In this document: positions 58,938 to 64,000 of the stretch, in pieces | Numbering within the stretch: position 1 is the first letter of the stretch | How the letters are laid out: each line of letters starts with the position of its first letter | Origin: Picochlorum sp. 'celeri' | Lineage: Eukaryota; Chlorophyta; Trebouxiophyceae | Direction: 5' to 3' | Assembly (NCBI GenBank): GCA_010909725.1 | Contig: JAACMV010000004.1 | Location: 868,001-932,000 of the forward strand | DNA length: 64,000 bases | The notes under the pieces: generated by a model | Told to the model about the DNA's origin: nothing | Seen by the model: only the letters and a program-made list of their open reading frames with translations | The model's database searches: none | Program-made: the position numbers and the translations under genes

Positions 58938-60464
58938 TCAAACTTCCATGTCAGATTCCTGTTTCTCCAGCTCGGCAGCAGCCTTGAAACCTCTCTGAGA
59001 TCTGGACTCGTTGGCAAACTTGAGAACCTGAAGATGGAGTCCCTGTTTGATTTCTTCCTCAGAAAAGTCCTTGAGATAGTATGATTCCTCGCTTCCCTGA
59101 GGATTTCCCTTCAAGAACATGGATCCCCATCCAGAAATTGGGAAGTGCACCAATGGGAGACACACCGAGGTGACTGCAATGATCATCACTCCCATCCATT
59201 TAAATCCTTCTGCAGTAGTCATCGATGCAGATGTGAAGAAAATAGCCTGAGTGATAGCTGCTCCTGTATTGCCTCCTGCTCCGACCATTCCAGAGGCTGA
59301 GCCAAGTCCTCTCTTTGTGATGAATGGAACAATTCCATAGGAGGCTCCGCATGCCATTGGGACCAAGATTGACCAGAAGGCTACGACAAGCATTGTCAGC
59401 CCAAGGCTACTCTTGGCGTAGAACATGAGCAGAGAGCAAATTCCCCCTCCAACCTGTACAATCCACAACGCCCAAAGGCGTCCTCTCATGCCAAAGTATT
59501 TGCAGGCATAGTCAGACACAACCCCACCAAGACCTCTTGCAAAGATGTTTGTCAGGGAGAAGACAGCTCCCAACAGCGATGCCGTTGACAAAGAGAGGGA
59601 GAACTGATCGTAAAGATATGGTGAAATGTTGTTGTCAACTGTCAGCTCCACGCCAAAGCAGTATCCATAGGAAAGGAACATGAGCCATGTGCGATAATTG
59701 CTGTAGGCGGCAATAGTAGACTTTCCACCCTTGGTCACCAAAGCTCCCTCCTTCTTTAACTGACCATATTGTCCATCTGGAAGATCTTGGGCAAAAGCCA
59801 AGATGATGAGTCCAATAATGATCTGGGCCGAGCCTGGGATAAACATGGCTGCTCTCCAGGCAATGAAGGATGGCTGATGAAGGTTAATGCCCTCATATAT
59901 GAATGGCATGATCAAATGAGTAAATCCTGCTCCAGCATTACCCCATCCTGCCCCAAAGGCATTCGCACTTCCAACAACCTTCACATTAAACATAACAGAG
60001 GACCAGAATTGGCAGCTCACAAATGTAGCAAGTGAAAACCCAATCACCATACGAACGACGATGAATCCACCAGCATTCGTTACAGCTGCCATGCACATTG
60101 TGGCAGCTGACGTCAACAGCTGTAGGAATGCATGTCCATAACGAGGCCCATATGTATCACAAACCAGTCCAAGGGTCAAACGAGAAAAGATGGCACCAGT
60201 CACAGAAGCTATCGCAGCACCGGAGACATCAGTTTTTGTCAAGTCAAGGTTCTCACGAATCACTGGTAAGAGTGGTGGTACAGCAAACGTTGCAAAGAAT
60301 GCCAAGAAGAAACTGATCCAACTTGCCTGAAATGACCGGTGGTGTGGGAATTGAAATGACCAGGGCTTGAAGACCTTTGACTTGTGTTCACTGTCGACAG
60401 GAACATTGAAGGTTTTGATATCGGAGAAGGAAGAACTGCTCTTGGGTGATTCCTTATCACTCAT
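58938..60464 (-). CDS. NRT2: high-affinity nitrate transporter NRT2
   Basis: A 508-aa major-facilitator protein with about 12 helices. Family motifs: FFATFAVPPLLPVIRENL in helix 1-2, the nitrate signatures AGWGNAGAGFTHLIMP and GAGGNTGAAITQ, and YGIVPFITKRGLGSASGMVG. The ATG at 60464 (MSDKES) is preferred. An upstream in-frame ATG at 60497 precedes a possible 5'-UTR splice acceptor (CTTGCAG) and is probably untranslated. NRT2 imports nitrate with protons across the plasma membrane and usually needs NAR2. It is divergent from the NAR2 gene, sharing a 421-bp promoter. Confidence 0.95.
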   Translation of the reverse strand: MSDKESPKSSSSFSDIKTFNVPVDSEHKSKVFKPWSFQFPHHRSFQASWISFFLAFFATFAVPPLLPVIRENLDLTKTDVSGAAIASVTGAIFSRLTLGLVCDTYGPRYGHAFLQLLTSAATMCMAAVTNAGGFIVVRMVIGFSLATFVSCQFWSSVMFNVKVVGSANAFGAGWGNAGAGFTHLIMPFIYEGINLHQPSFIAWRAAMFIPGSAQIIIGLIILAFAQDLPDGQYGQLKKEGALVTKGGKSTIAAYSNYRTWLMFLSYGYCFGVELTVDNNISPYLYDQFSLSLSTASLLGAVFSLTNIFARGLGGVVSDYACKYFGMRGRLWALWIVQVGGGICSLLMFYAKSSLGLTMLVVAFWSILVPMACGASYGIVPFITKRGLGSASGMVGAGGNTGAAITQAIFFTSASMTTAEGFKWMGVMIIAVTSVCLPLVHFPISGWGSMFLKGNPQGSEESYYLKDFSEEEIKQGLHLQVLKFANESRSQRGFKAAAELEKQESDMEV

Positions 60465-60885
60465 GGTGCAGTATCTGCAAGTCATACATAGGTACAAGGT
60501 TGGTTCGAAAAGCTTTTGACACCAGACCAGGAAGAAGAAGCAAACTGCTCTTGGATGGAATTCCTTAAACTGTATGCTAGTTTCTGAGGCAGACAGACAA
60601 TGTGCAACATACCGTGTATCTTGTAGCGACGATCAGTAATCAAATTGAATTAAATGTGTGACAAACAAAAGCAGATCAAGGGAATATATTACACTCTGAG
60701 ATTGTTTCAAAGCCCTACTGAGCCTCTGAGCCCGTGAGCACAACCTTGTTGGCTAGGTAAACTCAACCCACTGAGTCTACCCTAGTTCATTCTGATTTGC
60801 TATTGGATCATCCAAAATGGCTAGGTTTCCTTCTTATATATCACTATCATTAATATAAATTTGAATTAATACCAACTGGGTCGTC
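60465..60885. promoter_or_regulatory. bidirectional promoter of NRT2 and NAR2
   Basis: This 421-bp space must carry the promoters of both transporter components. It holds TGAGTC at 60772-60777, ACTCA words nearby, an ATTGG box at about 60803, and TATATAT runs at about 60684 (NRT2 side) and 60836 (NAR2 side). A shared promoter would keep the two partners co-expressed. Confidence 0.6.
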
Positions 60886-61630
60886 ATGTGTCGCATTCTG
60901 AAGAAATTCCTGATTGTCGCATTAATTGCTGCGCTCTTCCTTGTTCAAGAGTCTGAGGGAGCTGCTGCCTTGTCCAAAGGCATTCCAGACAATGACACCA
61001 CAGCGAGTACGTTGATTGTATATGGCAATAATCACTCTCAAGTATCTGTATCATGTTGTGGTTTCAATATTTGCAGCATATTCTGGTATAAGTCCACCAA
61101 AGTACAATGTTGAGCTTGGATACATCATCAACGGGTCTGAGGAGAACCCAACCCCATGTGATAACCCTGCGTCTGATGCAAGTTGCATGACGACTCTGCA
61201 AGCTTCTGAAGACTCTGTGTTGATCAGATATGCTGTGAAGCCAGGGTACTCTGTGAACAAGACATCTACCATCAGGATTCAGATGTGCTATGGGCCAGAT
61301 AACATTGTAGACAGACCATGGCGAAAGTTCAACAACGTCATCTCCGAGAACAAGCAATGTGGGTTTGATCTGGTGACCAACCTTTCTCCGGAAGGAGAGT
61401 ACACATATCTCGTGACGGAGAATGTTCCAAGCTCTGTCTATTTTATCCAGGTTCTGGAGGTCTGTGATGATGGTACATACTGCTCCTTCGGAAACAGCAC
61501 CTACTTCAATGTCAACCAGATTGAGGACACCCCATCTTGGTTGATGGGAATCACTGGAGCATTGGCTGCTCTGGGGCCATTGTCTCTGATTGGCTTCTTC
61601 TTGGTTGAGCACAAGATGAAGAAAAACTAG
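60886..61630 (+). CDS. NAR2: nitrate transporter accessory protein NAR2
   Basis: Exons 60886-61006 and 61077-61630, intron of 70 nt (GTACGT to TTGCAG), 224 aa. A signal peptide (KKFLIVALIAALFLVQESEG) is followed by an extracellular beta-domain with NAR2/NRT3 motifs: IRIQMCYGPDNIVDRPWRKFNN, KQCGFDL, and YFIQVLEV. One C-terminal membrane helix (MGITGALAALGPLSLIGFFLVEH) ends in KKN. NAR2 binds NRT2 and is required for high-affinity nitrate uptake and for stability of the carrier. The divergent NRT2 neighbour supports the call. Confidence 0.92.
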
Positions 61631-61731
61631 ATCTCCTGTATTTGATAATTTTTTACCATTGGGAATAATGATGTAATTTGATTTGCTTTTATCTATCCTA
61701 ATATCGATATAGTCTTTTACAAAATATAAAC

Positions 61732-62193
61732 ATGGTTGCTTGGCTGATCCTGTGTGGAGGAATCTTGTCTGGATCACTGTCCATGGCATGTCCTCTGTAC
61801 GGGCCTTGTACCCCAAATCCCTGGCGAATTTTGCCAGGTTCATCATCCCCGAATACTCTCATGATGCACCAAGATATACAACATGTGCATTTGGTATTCG
61901 ATTTCACGCCAGATACGAGAGAGATGTTGACACAAGGCAAAATTCAAGCATCCTCTGACCATATTCTTTTCATTCACCATGATTTCTGCTGTTTCCTTCG
62001 CCCCGAACCCAATTCATTGATTCAATACCTCAAAAATGCAAATATGTCATATGCTGGGAAAATCCTTGAAAATGGACCCACTTCGGGGTGTCTCTGTGGC
62101 AGATCTGAAGCTGAGATGCAGATCCAGGCTTTGCCATATATTATCATTATTGAGGCTTTCCCTGGGTACCTAATGATATTTGCCGGTGTGTAG
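61732..62193 (+). CDS. hypothetical ORF in the nitrate cluster
   Basis: A 153-codon frame 101 bp after NAR2, starting MVAWLILCGGILSGS, which could be a short signal peptide, and followed by Cys-Pro-rich CPLYGPCTPNPW. The rest contains FIHHDFCCFLRPEP and a hydrophobic end, with no family I recognise. It fills most of the space between NAR2 and nitrite reductase. It may be a small secreted protein co-transcribed with NAR2 or just an open frame in their flanks. Confidence 0.35.
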   Translation: MVAWLILCGGILSGSLSMACPLYGPCTPNPWRILPGSSSPNTLMMHQDIQHVHLVFDFTPDTREMLTQGKIQASSDHILFIHHDFCCFLRPEPNSLIQYLKNANMSYAGKILENGPTSGCLCGRSEAEMQIQALPYIIIIEAFPGYLMIFAGV

Positions 62194-62348
62194 GATGTTT
62201 GAATGCATCAAAAGGGTTGATTAAAGACCAAGTAGAGTTGATTTGGCTCAAATTATCACTTTACAAAATCATGTCCAATTCTGAGAAAATCCCATGGGCA
62301 ATAGAAATCCCACAATCGACTTGATCCGCCCTCATTGCATTATTATTA

Positions 62349-64000
62349 TTATTTTGCCCTTGCTCCAAAATGATCAATAAGAATGCGAGACAGGGCTGGA
62401 ACAGCATCATCAGCTGGAATGGCCTTTTCGAATTCGGTTGCAAGCTTTGGATTCTCTCCAATTTCTCCTCCAAGGAAGATACGCACACCTTCTACTGCCT
62501 TGCCATCCTTCTTTGCAGGGGCACCCATAAGCCCAATATCTCCGACCTGAGCCTGACCACATGAATTTGGACAGCCGGTCCAGTGGATTCGTACGAGACT
62601 GGGAATCTCTAAAGTCTCCTCTAGCTCTTGTATGATCTTCATAGCTCTATTTTTGGTCTCAATTAATGCCAAGCCACAAAACTGGGCTCCTGTACATGAT
62701 ACAAGTCCCCGCATCAAGTTTCCTGGCATAATTTCAAACTTTTTGAAAATTTCTTCGCTCTGTAATGCTGGAATATCGGATTCGTCAACATTAGGAATGA
62801 CCACATTTTGCTCTACGCTCACGCGTACTGTACCGTCACCGTACTTTTCACACACATTGGCCAAATCAACGAAATCCTTGGCAACCAGCCTTCCTGCTGG
62901 AATACATGCCCCAACCCAGTATTTTCCCTTTTGCTTCTGCGGATGGATACCCACAATATCCCGTCTTTGAAATTCTGTATCATACGTGACATAAACTTCC
63001 CCTGGAAGGTCTTCCAAGCCCATATGCTGAGCAATCATCTTGCGGAATTCTTTGACACCAATAGCTTCAACCAACCACATCAGTCTTGCTTTCTGGCGGT
63101 CCAATCTCTCTCCATGGTCCCTAAAGACTTCCATGAGAGCTATACAATAGGGTGTCACCTGGTCAGGGGTGATGAACGTGTCGCCAGGGATGCTCATGGT
63201 GTTTCTCTTGATGCTGAAATACCCACCAAGCTCTACATTGAATCCCACCTGTCCATCTGGCCCAACCACAGCTTTCAACCCAACATCATTGATATGACAA
63301 TGAGCAAAATCATCTCTACTTGTAGAGATACCCACATTGATTTTGCGGGGAAGATTGGTAAGTGCTGCATTGCCCTTGCCATGGTTGGTAACGACATCAT
63401 TCAGTTCTTGAACAAGAGGCCTTGAATCAATCAGCTCTTCCGGGTCAATACCAGCTATTGGAGATCCTGTTATATTTCTAATATTATCCATACCACTCAT
63501 CAAACTACTCAGACCAACATCACGAAGTGTCTCAATCACTCTATCAGCATCATCAAGTGGAATCCCTCTGAGCTGAATATTTGCCCTCGTCGTCACATCA
63601 CCACAACCATCCTCACCATACGGTTCAATGCATGCAGCCAAAGATCTCAGCTGATTGGCATCAAGAACACCATTCGGTACCTTGAGCCGCATCATAAATT
63701 TACCAGGAGTCCTCTTTGCCCTATGAAACAACCCTGCCCACTTCATTCTGATATCCACATCATCCAAATTCAAATCTTCCCAAGCAACATCACCCTTTCG
63801 TAGCATCTTGGCAAGGTCTTCCACCTCATCCCACATGGTACTCCCGCATTTCTTGGCCTTGATCTTTTCAAATTTGTTGGATTTTTTATTCCCCAGGATA
63901 CGCAGCTGTGTCTCTTCTGGAAGATACCTGAGGCCACTCTTCTCCATATCGATATTCTGCTCATCCTTGAGCTGTTCAAGCGAGGGAGAAGAATCAACAT
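62349..64000 (-). CDS. NII1: ferredoxin-nitrite reductase, 5' end beyond window
   Basis: The frame runs from a TAA at 62349 to the right edge without a stop, about 550 codons. It matches plastid nitrite reductase: RMKWAGLFHRAKRTPGKFMMR, DVTTRANIQLRGI, and the siroheme/4Fe-4S ligands in CTGAQFCGLALIETK and WTGCPNSCGQAQ. The enzyme reduces nitrite to ammonium with six electrons from ferredoxin in the chloroplast. The transit peptide and first residues lie beyond 64000; an in-frame ATG at 63947 is internal because homologous sequence continues upstream of it. Confidence 0.94.
   Translation of the reverse strand, partial: VDSSPSLEQLKDEQNIDMEKSGLRYLPEETQLRILGNKKSNKFEKIKAKKCGSTMWDEVEDLAKMLRKGDVAWEDLNLDDVDIRMKWAGLFHRAKRTPGKFMMRLKVPNGVLDANQLRSLAACIEPYGEDGCGDVTTRANIQLRGIPLDDADRVIETLRDVGLSSLMSGMDNIRNITGSPIAGIDPEELIDSRPLVQELNDVVTNHGKGNAALTNLPRKINVGISTSRDDFAHCHINDVGLKAVVGPDGQVGFNVELGGYFSIKRNTMSIPGDTFITPDQVTPYCIALMEVFRDHGERLDRQKARLMWLVEAIGVKEFRKMIAQHMGLEDLPGEVYVTYDTEFQRRDIVGIHPQKQKGKYWVGACIPAGRLVAKDFVDLANVCEKYGDGTVRVSVEQNVVIPNVDESDIPALQSEEIFKKFEIMPGNLMRGLVSCTGAQFCGLALIETKNRAMKIIQELEETLEIPSLVRIHWTGCPNSCGQAQVGDIGLMGAPAKKDGKAVEGVRIFLGGEIGENPKLATEFEKAIPADDAVPALSRILIDHFGARAK

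Noticed and set aside
60465..60497. N-terminal extension of NRT2 from the ATG at 60497
   Set aside because: A likely splice acceptor (CTTGCAG) follows it and the extra residues are Cys-rich and unlike NRT2 N-termini.
61064..61846. 260-codon minus-strand frame opposite NAR2
   Set aside because: It is antisense to a spliced gene with clear NAR2 homology, has no domain of its own, and is explained by codon bias of the real gene.

Overview
The window is nuclear DNA of a compact, unicellular green alga. The reading is an inference from several signals: a plastid sigma factor, a complete plant-type nitrate assimilation locus (nitrate reductase, NRT2, NAR2, nitrite reductase), a PHS1-type tubulin kinase/phosphatase, an LRR receptor kinase, plant-type heat-shock factor and glutathione peroxidase, short GT-AG introns (about 60-160 nt, mostly 0-2 per gene) and very tight gene packing at moderate GC. 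A small trebouxiophyte of the Picochlorum kind would fit, but nothing here fixes the genus.

Layout. 1-7.1 kb: plastid sigma factor (cut by the left edge), type II 3-dehydroquinate synthase-like enzyme, JMJD4-like hydroxylase, LRR receptor kinase. 8-12.2 kb: class 3 lipase, an FHA-PP2C phosphatase resembling KAPP, BCCIP/Bcp1. 12.2-13.3 kb: a short relic with the last catalytic motif of TnpB/Fanzor nucleases, tRNA-Phe(GAA), and a hairpin-rich gene-free stretch. 13.3-22.6 kb: RING E3, mitochondrial carrier, RbfA, rolling stone/AIG1-like membrane protein, ataxin-10, TRM10, STE20 kinase, DUF2064 glycosyltransferase-like protein, and a small two-exon protein. 22.6-42 kb: an extracellular block (G8/beta-helix protein, phosphorylase-superfamily protein, PAN plus seven-bladed propeller protein, sedolisin, serine carboxypeptidase) interleaved with CTP synthase, folylpolyglutamate synthase, a coiled-coil protein and a UBAC2-like rhomboid; two 199-bp direct repeats bracket the sedolisin. 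42.7-52.7 kb: HSF, GPX, HIG1/RCF1, a small unknown protein, DPM3 followed after only 2 bp by a thioredoxin-PUB fusion, mitochondrial bL36, PHS1, and a BTB/T1 protein.

52.8-64 kb is the nitrate region: a NIN-like (NLP/NIT2) N-terminal regulator that has no RWP-RK DNA-binding domain, then nitrate reductase, a small membrane protein, NRT2 and NAR2 from one divergent promoter, an unknown ORF, and nitrite reductase running off the right edge. Together these would take up nitrate (NRT2/NAR2) and reduce it to nitrite in the cytosol (NR) and to ammonium in the plastid (NiR). GACTCA/TGAGTC motifs are clustered in several intergenic regions of this locus.

Most convergent neighbours end within a few bases of each other, and two pairs overlap at their stops. 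Two same-strand pairs are so close (2 bp and 25 bp) that shared transcripts are likely. Splice sites were placed by reading frame and family homology; no transcript evidence was available.
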